This document shows, one piece after another, positions 21,294 through 33,262 of a DNA stretch of 64,000 bases. This DNA is from Batkoa obscura (lineage: Eukaryota; Entomophthoromycota; Entomophthoromycetes; Entomophthorales; Batkoaceae): contig JASVEC010000065.1 in the NCBI GenBank assembly GCA_030770535.1, positions 1-64,000 on the forward strand, given 5' to 3'. Position 1 is the stretch's first letter. Every line of letters starts with the position of its first letter. The notes under the pieces were generated by a model. The model worked only from the letters and a program-made list of their open reading frames with translations. It did not search any database and was not told the DNA's origin. A program made the translations under genes and the position numbers.

Positions 21294-22661
21294 TTAAAAA
21301 TTTTCACTTTTATTTTTATACTCTTTGGAATTAAATTTATAATTTATAGGTAATACAGTGTTAGCATTATCTATCTTTTGACAATAAGTAAAAATTCCAG
21401 TGTCATAAAAAGTAGTATTAGTATCAGATATATCAGTAGGTTCAATAGCAATAGGTTGAATAATAAGACTTGGAGGTTTTTCTTTCTTTAGTTTATATTT
21501 ATATAGTTTAAATACTATAGCAGTACTTGTTGACATGATCAGTCTTATCACCCCTATAATTATTCCTATGTATAGTCCGCTGCTATCCTTGTTTAGAGTA
21601 TAGTTGTTTTCGCCAATTGATGAAGGCAAACCTTCAAGGAGTTTCCAATTGGTAGCATTTAATACTTGTATCTGACTCATACTTTGGAGTTTGTTTGAAT
21701 CTTTATTATCTAAAATGGTAAAATCAAATGAATTTATAACAATTTTGTTATAAATAACAAGGCAAGACCCATTAGGATTTGTAATACTTGTTTTCTCTGA
21801 CTTCCTGAAACCCAAAGGCTTAAATTGAACTTGATAAACATTCGGTTCGGGTTTATGATTACATATAACAAAGTAAGTTGCTTGTTCACTCTTTAATACA
21901 TGTTTATAAAATCCATCTCTAAGTTTAATGTTATGCTTTTTTACCTCATTGGTCATTAAGTTTAATTCGTATATTATATCAATAAAACCAGTATTATTCG
22001 CATTATCCTTTGAATATTCTAAGAAGTAAATCTTATCATCCTTGGTAAACAACTGAAGGACGTAATATCCTTCATTAACTTTATAAATTGATATCATTTG
22101 CTTCGATTGAATATCAGACAACTTTACCCCTATTGATGGTAGCTCTTTGCTTAAATAGCCAGAAATATAAAACTTGTTTAGGTTAAATTCATCTTGTAGA
22201 ATATAAAAATAGGGAGTATGTCCATCAATGCCTATATCTATCGAAGCATTTGACTTATCGTTTGGTTTATATAACTCTTTAATTATGTATTCATTGTACG
22301 ATTCTTTGCTTTTAATGTTAAAGTAATCAAATGATGGAACCGTCGCAAAGGTACTTTGAAAAGTAATGTATGTATTATCTTATAAATAAAATACATACGG
22401 GCCATGTGCAGTTACAGGTGGATTAATTGAACTATACGATTCCCACTCTACTGTATTACTAATCACTTTAAATCCTTTTTTCAAATCTAATTTGCATAAA
22501 TTTTTATTGATTTCGGATACATCTATATTTGGTATTGAGACAAATCCTCCCAACTAATATAACTCATCTTCCACTACTATACATCCGCCACCTGTTACTG
22601 TCGGTACTACTGGATTAATCATGTGAAGTAAAAAGTTTATGATAAATAAATAAAATGACAT
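21294..22661 (-). pseudogene. Kelch-like single-pass membrane protein gene with two in-frame stops
   Basis: From an ATG at 22661 the same frame runs 455 codons to a stop at 21294, interrupted only by TAG (22554-22556) and TAA (22380-22382). The 275-codon stretch 21294-22121 is open on its own. Near the N-terminus a hydrophobic start (MSFYLFIINFLLHMINPVV) is followed by TGGGCIVVEDELY-stop-LGGF, a kelch-repeat-like motif. A transmembrane segment (GLYIGIIIGVIRLIMSTSTA) lies about 95 residues before the end, followed by a basic stop-transfer and a cytoplasmic tail. Both stops sit where Gln would read naturally (LYQLGG, YLQDNTY), each one C-to-T change away, so recent inactivation is the simplest reading. 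The layout is like fungal kelch/galactose-oxidase-type surface proteins. A decayed partial copy lies at 18531-18640. Confidence 0.65.
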
Positions 22662-23985
22662 TATAAATAAAGAGGATACTTAACTTACTTTATAAAGGAA
22701 TATATAGTTTAAAAATTAGAATAAAGTTTTATTTATAGACTATTTTATACTCAATGTTCCTTTTTGTTCTAGCTTCGATTTACCTTGAATATCACAAATT
22801 AAATGTAATTACAAAGAAAGTGGTAATCCCTTGGGTTGTTAAAACTAGCTATATAAGCCTTGTTACTTAAAATTAAATCAATGGTAAAATTTTATATACA
22901 GTTTTAGTCAACCTGTTTAGTTTATCTAATATGGCTTATACGTATTTGTAATTTTATTAATTAAAAAGTAAAAATGTTCTTATCTAATTCAAATTAGCTC
23001 CTATTTTTAAAATTGAACTTTTGAGGTTTAAAATTTGGTTAATATTGTTAATTTTATCTGTCTTTATCACCTAATCTGTACTTATCATGGTATTTTAAGA
23101 GCATAGTTTTAACATTATTGTAACTTACTAGCTTCACTTTAAGCTATACTAAAGTGGCTTTATATAAAATAGTCTTAGAATTTCTATATAATTTCAAGAT
23201 AGTGATCAACATATCAAAATTTAGTCAACATTTTATACTATACTGTCATTAAAAACTACTACAAGGATAAATCAATTTATTTTTAATAAAAAAAGCCAAC
23301 GATAACGGAAAAGCACTTACAATTCATAATTAATGGTGAAGGTCTTAGAATAAAGTTTTAGGTAGGGATAATAAATATAAAATCATATAATGAATTTACA
23401 TTTAATAATAATGACATGTTTTTAAAAAGAAGCGGTACCTAAAGAGAATTGAAGTACCGATTTTAATATTTAATATTTGATAGTATATTGATGTTATATT
23501 AAAGGTTGTGCTTAATTTATTTGAATTTTGAACATTACTTTTTAAATAACAGCATAGTTAAATTATAACAAATCACTGCTTATTTGGACTAAAATAATAA
23601 AATAATTACTACGAAATTAACGAAAATTAAGCTACAAAAGATAAGATGTTTGTAAAAAAAACTTTGTGTGCATGATAAAAAATAAAAATAACAACCAATT
23701 TGTCAAGTTAATTCTTACTACACCCCTTTTTTTAACTGAATATTTAATTTAAGCTATTTGTTGTTGATGATCATACTTTTGTTATATATATCGAGTTTTT
23801 ACGATCTAGTGTTCTAGTTTGCTTTAAATACCCCAGGTTAAAGTAAATTGCATAGTTAGTCATTTATAATCATACCTTATATTTATAGTCTTACTAAGGG
23901 ATATCTCGAAGTTGAATGAGGATTAAAATAAAACTTCAATTTTACAACTTCATTTTAAGCCATATTGTTAAACAGCTATTGTTAA

Positions 23986-24088
23986 TACGAGGATGCATTT
24001 TTTTGTTTGAGAATTTTACTAACGATCTTTTCACTCAAATAGCGCCTAAAAAAATGGAAAAGTAATGAAAAAAAAAACACCCCCGCAT
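23986..24088 (+). mobile_element. MITE-like TATGGGG element, copy 10
   Basis: Plus orientation; ends TACGAGGATGCATTTTTTTG and AACACCCCCGCATA, so both terminal repeats are kept with a matching change (CG) near each tip. Confidence 0.7.
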
Positions 24089-24365
24089 AGTGTTAGCAAT
24101 TTACTTTACCTAATATACAAGTATTGTAAAAAATATCTTGAGACTAAAAATTAATTTAAAATATATGGAAAAATTAGAAAAATAATGTATCTGAGCTAAC
24201 TTTTGTTAAACATTTAGCGATGTTTTTTTGAGTTTTAAACTATATGTAAGTAAGTAATTGAGACGTAAAAAGACGCTATCAATATTTTCATAGCAATAAG
24301 TGTGTCCAAATAATAGGTTTAAATTTAAATAAACTAGTTAATGATTTAAAAAATGGCAAGTTGTA

Positions 24366-24467
24366 CATAAAAATGTCTCTCTGTTTAGGAAATTTACTAA
24401 CATTTTTTCTGCTCAGCAGCATTTAGAAGGGAAAAGGTGCTGAAATCAAAAAAACACCCTATATATC
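24366..24467 (+). mobile_element. MITE-like TATGGGG element, copy 11 (eroded)
   Basis: Plus orientation; GTTTAGGAAATTTACTAACA, GCTCAGCAGCATTTAGAAG and AAATCAAAAAAACACCCTATA are visible, the 5' tip is degraded. Confidence 0.5.
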
Positions 24468-24563
24468 AAAGTTTACAAGAGATATAAAACAGTTTATTAT
24501 AATAAAAAAGAAACAAATAAAAAATGATATCTAAAAATATTTATTTACAAAAGCAAAGTTTGA

Positions 24564-24962
24564 TTATCTAATTAAGTAAGGAGATAGAGTTAAGTTTAGC
24601 GTATAAATCGTATTGCCATATCCATTATTTATTATGTTTTCAAATTCAATTTCATCCATTTCACAGCGCTGTTCGAAGCCAATTTGATATTCTTTACTTA
24701 ATTTATTCAATGGCCTTGCAGTCGTAGCCTTTGTATTTGTATTTGTTTCTTTAGTATAACTACCATTCCTAATATTTAATTTAAACTTTAATAAGCGCAG
24801 TAAATTTTTTTTACTATTCTTATCATCTAAATAGTTTATCAAATTTTGATTGAAAGGTGTAGTGGAGCTAAAATATTGTCTGTTATTTTGTTTATTTAGC
24901 ATCTTTATTTTAGTTTGTAAATAATTAATCTCTCTTTTTATACTAAAATTTACTACACCCAT
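24564..24962 (-). CDS. Small basic protein with YTLxLxLTP-type C-terminal motif
   Basis: 132 aa. Lys/Asn/Leu-rich with a possible coiled coil at the N-terminus (residues 8-28), a Thr-rich segment (TKETNTNTKATTARP, about 73-87), then an acidic stretch. It ends NNGYGNTIYTLNLTLSPYLI R, matching the tail of the proteins at 6702-7247, 26155-26376 and 32848-33069. No signal peptide or membrane segment. Function unknown; the shared tail supports it being expressed. Confidence 0.6.
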   Translation of the reverse strand: MGVVNFSIKREINYLQTKIKMLNKQNNRQYFSSTTPFNQNLINYLDDKNSKKNLLRLLKFKLNIRNGSYTKETNTNTKATTARPLNKLSKEYQIGFEQRCEMDEIEFENIINNGYGNTIYTLNLTLSPYLIR

Positions 24963-26154
24963 TAAATTTCCATAAATTTATTCTGAATCTTATTAAAAGG
25001 AATAGCATTACAAATGATAAAATAAAAATAACATTACAATGGTTTTACAAATATAGTCAATGCTAATCAAAAATTGTAAAAAACATCTGTTTTGTTATGT
25101 TAAATAATATTTGAACTGTATATTACGTTGTTTTTATTTAGTTATTATAAAAACTGCTATTTAACTAAAACGCCTAAGAATATAGCCCTAAAACAAAACC
25201 GTGAAAGTTCCTCGATTTATTAGTAAAACTAAAATGCGGATCTTTATGGGCCATTTAAAATTGTAAAAGCGTAAAAATAAAACTAACAAAAAGCAACCCA
25301 AAAAAGTTGGCATCTTAAATTTTGGAGTTAAAATAACATTATTTCTCCAAACTTTTAAATATAAGCTATGTGGGGAAACAGGTAACATCTAACTCTCAAT
25401 CATATATGCTTTAAAAAACAATAGCAGAATTAGTATTATATTAGAAGAACTTATTAGACTAAGGTTTAGTTTTAAAACAGGTTATAAGGTTAAAGCCACT
25501 TAAAATTATATATAGTTTAGCTAATGGCTTTTGTATTTCATAAATATATTTTAATATTCTTATAGTAATATAAGAAAAATAAAATAAGAAATAAAATCAA
25601 ATATTTTATATACAAAAATTACACACTTTAAACAATTTAAACAGTTATCAGTTTTTAAAATCTTTAATTGCATAGATTTTTTGGAGAAGTAAATTTCTAG
25701 TGATTTTATAAAGCATAAAAATTTAACTATGGGGGAAAAAACCAAGATATAATTTAATAGCAAATCTTTTAGCAGATTTAGTTTAAATAATTAGTATTCG
25801 TTCCTTTTTATTTGTTTCATACACGGCATTGTTTTGTTTTTAATTATCATGTTTTTAGCAACCTTAATCTAGGACATTCTTGATTTTAGTACCAAGGTTT
25901 TGTTCAATGTTAGATATCAGACAATAAGATCGAAATCGCAATTTATAGCATTTTTAAAAATAACAGTCAAATTTCAATTAGTTATAAATATAGTTTATTT
26001 AAAATAATAACAACAATAGCTAGATTGAGAGTAAAAAATAAATAGAAATAGAAATAGAAATAGAAATAGAAATATTATTAGGACACTTAAGGATATCATT
26101 AAATCAGTAAGATAAACGCTAAATTATATCAAAATCACATTGACTAAGAAATGA
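24963..26154. other. Intergenic, no supported gene
   Basis: AT-rich. Short open frames at 25188-25388 and 25560-25763 (-) lack any supporting motif. The right end (from ~25960) belongs to the smaller inverted duplication. Confidence 0.4.
26040..26073 (+). repeat. (AGAAAT)n minisatellite
   Basis: About five AGAAAT hexamer units; the mirrored locus at 33150-33179 has the TTTCTA complement, so the repeat predates the duplication. Confidence 0.85.
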
Positions 26155-26376
26155 TTATTTGGCAATAAAAGGAGTTAAACTAAGCTTTAGAGTATATTCA
26201 AAATTATTATTAGAATCTTTGAAGCCTTTTATCAGCATACTATCGAAATAAAGTAAACTATCTTTCTTTCGGTGCTCAAATCCCTTTATCTCATAGCTTA
26301 AATCCTTTAGATCCCAAGACGATAAAAACTTTGAGCTCCCTTTGTTGAATCTATATGATTTTTTTCTCCAGATCAT
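26155..26376 (-). CDS. 73-aa protein with YTLxLxLTP C-terminal motif, copy A
   Basis: MIWRKKSYRF start, 73 aa, basic N-terminus, ending FKDSNNNFEYTLKLSLTPFI AK. Nearly identical to 32848-33069, differing mainly between residues 11 and 30. The tail is the same motif seen in the larger proteins at 6702-7247 and 24564-24962. No signal peptide. Conservation of the frame in two copies, with changes clustered in one segment, supports it as a real gene. Function unknown. Confidence 0.65.
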   Translation of the reverse strand: MIWRKKSYRFNKGSSKFLSSWDLKDLSYEIKGFEHRKKDSLLYFDSMLIKGFKDSNNNFEYTLKLSLTPFIAK

Positions 26377-27466
26377 TTTGGTTGTTTTTTAAGATTAAGC
26401 TTTACTAAAAATTAATCTTTTAAGCTAACAATATGTACTTATATATCTTTCACTGTTACTATGATGTAATTCTTTAAGCAATTATGATTGTTAAAATACC
26501 TAACACCATAATAACGATAAGAAGACTTTGGTTTTGTAAATATGAAAACAAATACTGAGTACTAAACTCAGCATGTGAAATAGATCAAAAAAATTAAGGG
26601 TTTTCTTAATATAACTTTTTAAACTCAATTTAAAAAGTTATATTAGTGAGTATTTATTAAATCATATCTATACTTAGCATATTTATGATAACATTCATTA
26701 TCCTTAGCAATATCAAACATTGTCCTGTTTTTATTTCCATTATCTACTAGTTATTATAATATTAATGCTGTAAGATATTAACAAGGTCTTAGTTTTATTC
26801 TTATAAATATTTTTTGATATATCTTAAATATAACAATAGCTATATTTGGGCATATTGAAATAACAGCTATAATTATAATTATATTTATAAATAGGTTATA
26901 ATAAAGGTTTTACGAAAAACATTATAAAAAAAAGTTGTCATGTTTAATTTTAACATCACAACTTAATTTATCTATTTTTGGGAAATACTTAGCTTAAATT
27001 AAACCTCATTTTATCTGTATGAAAATAAAGTCTGCTTTTAATAAAATTCAATATAAACTAATAAGTAAGTATAAAAGAAAAGAAAATACGGGTCATAAAG
27101 GGATATGACTCAAAAACATGGCTTAGTGCCTAAGAGTTGTTATTTTATCATAATTCTTAGACATTGGAAGTGTATTAAAATATGAGTAAGTTCGAGCTTT
27201 GAATGATAACCCCAAACTAATAGTATAGTCAACCAAAAATAAAATAAGGGCTCAGCTTTACTGATATTGCTTATAACTCATTCTGTTTTAATGTTTCAAT
27301 GTTTTAATATTTAAACTTTGATAATGATGCTATAATCTTTGGTTAGCAATGATCCTCTGAAGAGTTTTTTTTAGATTGAATGACTAATAAACAATAAAGA
27401 AATTTTAGGCCGATTTTTCTAAAATTGCATATTAACTATTTGCTCCAAACTAAATAAAGGGAATAG
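26377..27466. other. Intergenic, hairpin
   Basis: Contains the 16-bp perfect hairpin at 26608-26644 and no supported gene. Confidence 0.45.
26608..26644. repeat. Perfect 16-bp hairpin with 5-base loop
   Basis: AATATAACTTTTTAAA, loop CTCAA, then the exact reverse complement. In AT-rich DNA a perfect 16/16 stem with so short a loop is still unusual. It sits just beyond the end of the inverted-duplication arm. Confidence 0.8.
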
Positions 27467-29034
27467 TTAAATCCTTGGGATAAATACAATATCAGCATTG
27501 TCAATATACATAAAGCCAGTAGAATTATATTTAGGGGTTTTCCATTGCTTAGAGCTAGGGCCAAGGTGAATGAAATATTTTTGTAATAGCATCAAGAGTA
27601 TAACTCTTTGCTCAATCAAAGAAAAGTTTAATCCCACACCTAAAATTTAATTAATCATGAATTCATTAAAAGTTTCAGAGCTTACATATTCTCGAACCAA
27701 TGCCAAAGGGCATCCACATAGTTGATTGTATACTGTGGGGATCTTTGAATCTATCAGGGTTAAATATTTCAGGCTCCGGAAAATATTCTGGATTTCTATG
27801 ATGAAGGTATAATACTAAACTGATCATATCTCCCCTTTTAATCTCAGTCCCATCACTCAAGGTTGTATTTTTATTAGCATATCTTTTAAGTGGAACAGAA
27901 GTTGTAGCTATACGCATGCTTTCTTTAATAACACAATTAAGATAATCTAATTCTTTTTGTTGGGAATTAGTTGGTACTTTGATTTCATTTGAATTGCCTA
28001 GAACTTCTAAAATTTGTTTTCTAGCTTTTTCTTGAATATCCTGATAATTAAGTGTTAATACCTATAAAATCAATAGTTCATCTACTTACTTGATATTTGG
28101 CTAAGAAATACAAAGTGGAAGTAAAAGTATTTGCTGTGGTGTCATGGCCAGCAACAAAAAAAATCGTTAAGTTATTCAAAATTTCTTCGTTGGTTAAGCT
28201 ATCTTCACCATTTTTTATAGAATCTCTAATCATCAAAGTAACAATGTCATCTTTTACTAAACCTGATTCAATTTCTTCTTTCTTGCTGTTAATAATTTTT
28301 TTTAAAAAGTTTTTAAAGTCATCACAATTCTGATGTACCAATTTGTGTGATGTTAATAGTTTTGAAGCAAAAAAGTCAAGGATAGGGAACATAAAGTAAA
28401 TAAGATTAAAAACTCCTTTTACGGTTTGATTGTAATTAAGCAAATTCTCATTTTTATCACCATTTTTCAAGGCATGGAACTCATAACTAAATAAACTTCG
28501 ACCTAATATATCTAAAGCTAACTGTTGGAACATGTTTTGCATAATTGTTGGCTCTTGATTTCTAGATTCTATTTTATCAATAAGTTCATAGCCACTTTTG
28601 GCAAATACATTTATATCCCAAGATTTTTTAAATGCAGGATTGACTGATTTACGATGAAGTTTCCACTCTTGTTCATCCGAAAACACAACATTAAATCCGC
28701 CAAAAAATTTAAAATATAGATCTCCATAATTTACTCGTTTTTCTGGGCTTTTGTAAAAAGTTTCAGTGTTTAGCATAATCTCTTTGATTATTTTATAATC
28801 TGTTACTATTAAGTTCCATACCCTTGGTTGCCAAATGACGCTATACCCTTGTTTATTTAAAATTGGTTGATATAACTCATTGAAAGTTTCAGAAAGAGAT
28901 TTCTTTTTTAATATATAATTTAAAAGCTCCAAGATTGATATTTTTTTTAGGTGTCTATAGCGTCTTGGTAAATAGCAGGCATTAAAAAAGCTGTAGAATA
29001 ATGTTAATAATGATAAGGATAAGAGATAAAACAT
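27467..29034 (-). CDS. Cytochrome P450, three exons
   Basis: Minus-strand exons 29034-28090, 28040-27686 and 27639-27467 (1473 nt, 490 aa), introns of 49 and 46 nt starting GTAAGT and GTAAGC. N-terminal membrane anchor MFYLLSLSLLTLFYSFF. I-helix AGHDTT (about 295-300), ExxR as ESMR (355-358), FNPDRF meander motif, and heme-binding FGIGSRICVG with the ligand Cys434. The heme Cys codon is split by intron 2, so reading without splicing hides the last ~55 residues. All hallmark residues are present: an intact microsomal monooxygenase of normal length. The subfamily is not clear; CYP4/CYP52/CYP56-like wording is visible but not enough to choose. It stands alone between the arms of an inverted duplication. 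Confidence 0.92.
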
Positions 29035-31036
29035 TTTGATTTTTTTAATTGTTACATGTCACAATAGATATATTTATAGTTCATCGTAAGTGAGGATTTG
29101 TATATTGCATAGCTTTTAATTTACATTACTTTATTTGGTTGTTCATTTAATTTTTGTTTACGTTATCATAGTTAAATGGAATTGGTGCTTGAAATACCAA
29201 TTCAAAGAGTATTATCTTTGCTTTAAAGCTTATTTAGGCAATAGCAATGATCGGCTAAATTATTACAACGGTTCAGCTTTTTTCTTTAAATGCTAATAGC
29301 TTATTTTGCAATAGCCAACTTAAATAACATGAATAGAATTAAAAATCAACTATCTTGTGTTGTCAATGATCCTTTTTGTTACACATTTTTCGCCTTTTTT
29401 AGAGAACCTTGCAATTTAAAACAGGATATTAATATTTGTGAAGACTGGTTATAAACCCAACTGAGTTGTTTTTTAGGAGTTCACAAACTTCATTTTCATA
29501 TGCTAACCTTGAAATGCTTTCTGCTATTGGATCTATCTATATTCAAACTAGCCTCTATATCTTATAAATTTTTATATTCCACTTTTTTGTTCTTTACCTT
29601 GAAGCATTTGAAATATAATTCTACAAGTTGGCAACCAAGCTACTCTAAACGACCTCCCTTTCAACACGTTTTATGAAGATGTCACTAAACTAAATATTTT
29701 ATTAATTAAAAACTGAATTTAGCCTAATCTTAAAAAATAAAATATGAACTTTGGTTCCAAAAATGAGGCTAGTTTATGACAAGCTTTTGAAGCTTATCCA
29801 TGATAACTTGAATAGTATTAACAGATCATAATAAATATTACATAAGCATTAAATGAGATTATACTGAGAAAAGGAAAATAAATGCATTTGTTTATGCGAC
29901 TTTCACAAAATAGTTGTAAAGAAGAGCAAGATTTAACATAAAAGTTAAAAAAACAACTACAATAAATTTACTTGAAAGTCATTAAAATAAGTAATAAGTT
30001 TTTTCAGCTCGGATCTTGTTATTAATTAAATTAGAGTTTTTAATAATTCCAACGCATTTGTTTAAATTATAAGTAGCTAATAAGCAGCCTAAATGAGGTT
30101 TTGGTTTATTATTAAAAATCTGTTCACATAACTTACATTAAAATTTTTAATAACTAATTATCCCTTTAAAATTACTAATAGGTGTTGATAAACCACCAGA
30201 TAAATCTATAGTAAAGAATAAAAATTGATTATTTATAATGATATATTTGTGAAATGATGTATATGTAATTTTAATATTATTCATAATTGTGAGTTTATAC
30301 ATTAAATAATCATATATATTTTTAACTAGCTCATTTTTCAAAGCTTTATGTTTATGTAGTAATCTCATAAATCTTTCTTAGCCAAATTAGATACTAACTG
30401 ACTTTATTTTTGTATAAACCGTAATTTCTGTTGTTAATAAATGGTATAAAATTTTTATAAAAGATCATTCCTGCATAAAACCTGTTCTTTATTATATTGT
30501 ATTATTAAGTTTCTATTACATGTTTAAATGTGGCTTTCATTTACTTATTTATTTCGCCCTTCTATTTTCAGTTAAGAGCTTTTCAATTTAGAAATTATCT
30601 TTAGTAAATTATTTTATATTATTTGTTTATAAAAGAATTTAATACCTTTAAAATGAGCTAATTTTAGGATCTTCCATTGATACAAAATAGTGGCAAATAT
30701 TTTATTTCTATCATCATCATAAATTTACTGCTATCTTATATGTGATATCACATTGTGAATTATAGTGCTTTTGACATTGTTGCTATTATCATAGACCTAA
30801 TTTAGATAATCAATGAGCATTAAAATTATCCCATTGCTTTATTTTCATCACTACTTTGGGTGGCTTCGTGTTTTTTATAATAGAGTTTAATAGTTAAACT
30901 CTAGCTATACTCTAAACTTATAGAGTCTTATAAGCAAAGATTTTTATATTTTCTTTTTACCCTTTACTAATTTATTTTGCCTTTTTTAGATTAAATGTCA
31001 ATTTTTTTCATATTATTAGTCAAATAAGAGATACAT

Positions 31037-31064
31037 CAAATAAAATAAAATAAAATAAAATAAA
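31037..31064 (+). repeat. (AAAAT)n repeat
   Basis: Five to six AAAAT units in AT-rich spacer. Confidence 0.7.
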
Positions 31065-31926
31065 CAATGATAAAATAAAAAACTTGTAATTTTGTTCTTA
31101 TTTAGAAAACTTTGAAGGAGTCATAAACTCCCAAGCATTTTATTCGTGTTAAGATTTGCTAAGGTTGATATGTGAGGTTAATAATAATGAACTGTGAAAA
31201 CACGAGCTATACTAAATTCAAATGAAAAGTAATTACGTAATAAGGAGATATTCAAGAATCTTTTTGCCAGTTTCTGTCATTGATAAGTTTATTCATAAGC
31301 TTTATACTCTGCTTTATGTAAACTTATTTATAAGTGAAGTATGAGCGTTTCTGGATTTAGTAGAGTAGTTGAACTATAAGTTGATAATTTAAATCAGTAT
31401 GGGCGGATTGACTAAGACTTGTCAAAATCAAAAATGCTTATAGATTAGACGATATTACTTATAAATATTACCTTTAAATATTGAAAAATAAGCAATAACA
31501 TACTCCTATCTTGAAATAAAGACTGTAAAAATAGATAGTATTTGGCTATAAAATAATCTAAGGGTTATAATAAATATTATTATTTCATGCATAAGTACTA
31601 GAAGACATATTTATTAAAGAGATATGATTTTTTTATCATCAAACTAACTGTTTTATTAATTTTAACCCTTCTTATGAACAACACTAAGAGCCTAGGCTAA
31701 TTCTATTTAGTCTAAGTATGTAGATGATATCCTGTTGTCTTTATTTCAAAATCAGTCATTATTTTTGTTACATTTAAATATAAATTTGATAAACTATTCA
31801 AAATATAGACATAAAAAAAGCTTAATGTATTAATTTTATTATTTAATATTAGATCAAAAATTTGATGTCATAACGTATAATTTTTAAAAAAAGTGGAGCA
31901 GAATTTTTACAAAATTCTAGTTAAAT

Positions 31927-32031
31927 TATGGGGATGTTTTTTTGTGTTTGAGAATTTTACTAACAAATTTTCCGCTTAAATAGTGCTTAAAAAATGGAAA
32001 AAATAATGAAGTCAAAAAAACACTCCCTTAT
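31927..32031 (+). mobile_element. MITE-like TATGGGG element, copy 12
   Basis: Plus orientation, complete: TATGGGGATGTTTTTTTGTG start, AAACACTCCCTTA end. Confidence 0.8.
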
Positions 32032-32619
32032 GGTTTCAGCAGCTCTATTATGACTAATTTATGGTAATTTTTAGAGTCAGTTATTTATTCATTTGGCTTT
32101 TTTGAAGCCTAATGTTTAGAATTTAGCCTGACATTGGCAAAAATTTACTCTTAAATAAGCAATTAGGTTGAAATAGAGTTGTAGCAGCTAGAAGCATTCA
32201 AACTAAAAATCCCTATAAATTGGGGCTATTTCTGATCAAAGTTAAAACGTCATTAATTAAGCTTCAAATGCCAAGATATTAAGAAAATGAGCTATATAAG
32301 TAATCCTGTTAAATCCGAGCTCTTATCTTGTTTTTGATAATTTGTGATATTACGTTGGATTTATTATATATGGCTCTTATATAATTTGAATATCTTTCTA
32401 CACTTTAAATATTATAAACTAGTAACTTTTAAAGACGTCAAGTATGTTTCTATAAGCCAGAATTTTGCTATGTTGTATCTAATACTATTTTTGTTTTTTG
32501 TACTTATGTATTAAATAGACTCTACTACTTTTTCAGTAATATAACAAGTTTTTTTATTAAACCAAGCGCTTCCTAAGAATCAAAAAGTTACCGCATTAAA
32601 TTAATAAAACTCTTAGTTT

Positions 32620-33262
32620 TCTTAATTCATTTCATACATGGAGTATACTATATTCAGCATTTATTTCATACTTACAAACTAAAATGTCTCTGCTATCGCT
32701 ATTACCATGTCAAATATTTTGATGGTCATAATTGCTTAAAGAATTATATTATAATGTCAGTGATAGTAATAATAGTATATATATTTATGTATTTAGCTTA
32801 AAAAATTAATTTTTAGTAAAATTTAATTTTCTTAACGAATAATCAAAATGATCTGGAGAAAAAAATCATATAGATTTGATAAATGGGGCTCAATGCTTTT
32901 ATCTTCTTGTAATCTGGAGGATTTGAACTATGAAATAAAGGGATTTGAGCACCGAAAGAAAGATAGTTTACTTCATTTCGATAGTATGCTGATAAAAGGC
33001 TTCAAAGATTCTAATAATAATTTTGAATATACTCTAAAGCTTAGTTTAACTCCTTTTATTGCCAAATAATCATTTCTTAGTCAATGTGATTTTGATATAA
33101 TTTAGCGTTTATCTTACTGATTTAATGATATCCTTAAGTGTCCTAATAATATTTCTATTTCTATTTCTATTTCTATTTATTTTTTACTCTCAATCTAGCT
33201 ATTGTTGTTATTATTTTAAATAAACTATATTTATAACTAATTGAAATTCGACTATTATTTAA
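32620..33262 (+). repeat. Right arm of the smaller inverted duplication
   Basis: Mirror of 25960-26600 (see there). The gene and its 3' flank are best conserved; the 5' flank has diverged more. Confidence 0.75.
32848..33069 (+). CDS. 73-aa protein with YTLxLxLTP C-terminal motif, copy B
   Basis: Same length as the protein at 26155-26376 and identical over its last ~40 residues (KGFEHRKKDSLL... to LTPFIAK). Differences cluster at residues 11-30. Lies in the right arm of the inverted duplication, transcribed away from the P450. Function unknown. Confidence 0.65.
   Translation: MIWRKKSYRFDKWGSMLLSSCNLEDLNYEIKGFEHRKKDSLLHFDSMLIKGFKDSNNNFEYTLKLSLTPFIAK

Larger units (their letters stand above)
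22662..24563. other. Intergenic, two MITE copies
   Basis: No gene supported. Contains a good MITE (23986-24088) and an eroded one (24366-24467); a further very eroded trace may lie at 24213-24275. Confidence 0.45.
25960..26600 (+). repeat. Left arm of the smaller inverted duplication
   Basis: Reverse complement of this block matches 32620-33262: the 73-aa gene, its 3' flank (nearly identical for ~150 bases, including an AGAAAT hexamer repeat) and a more diverged 5' flank. Similarity ends near a hairpin at 26608-26644. Confidence 0.75.
29035..32847. other. Long intergenic stretch, one MITE
   Basis: About 3.8 kb. One MITE (31927-32031) and an AAAAT pentamer repeat (31037-31064). A 73-codon open frame at 30147-30368 (-) has no supporting feature. 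Right end is the second arm of the smaller inverted duplication. Confidence 0.45.

Noticed and set aside
21294-22661. Reassigned stop codons (TAA/TAG read as Gln)
   Set aside because: All other genes here end in normal TAA/TAG/TGA and contain no internal stops once spliced, so a nuclear code change is not supported.
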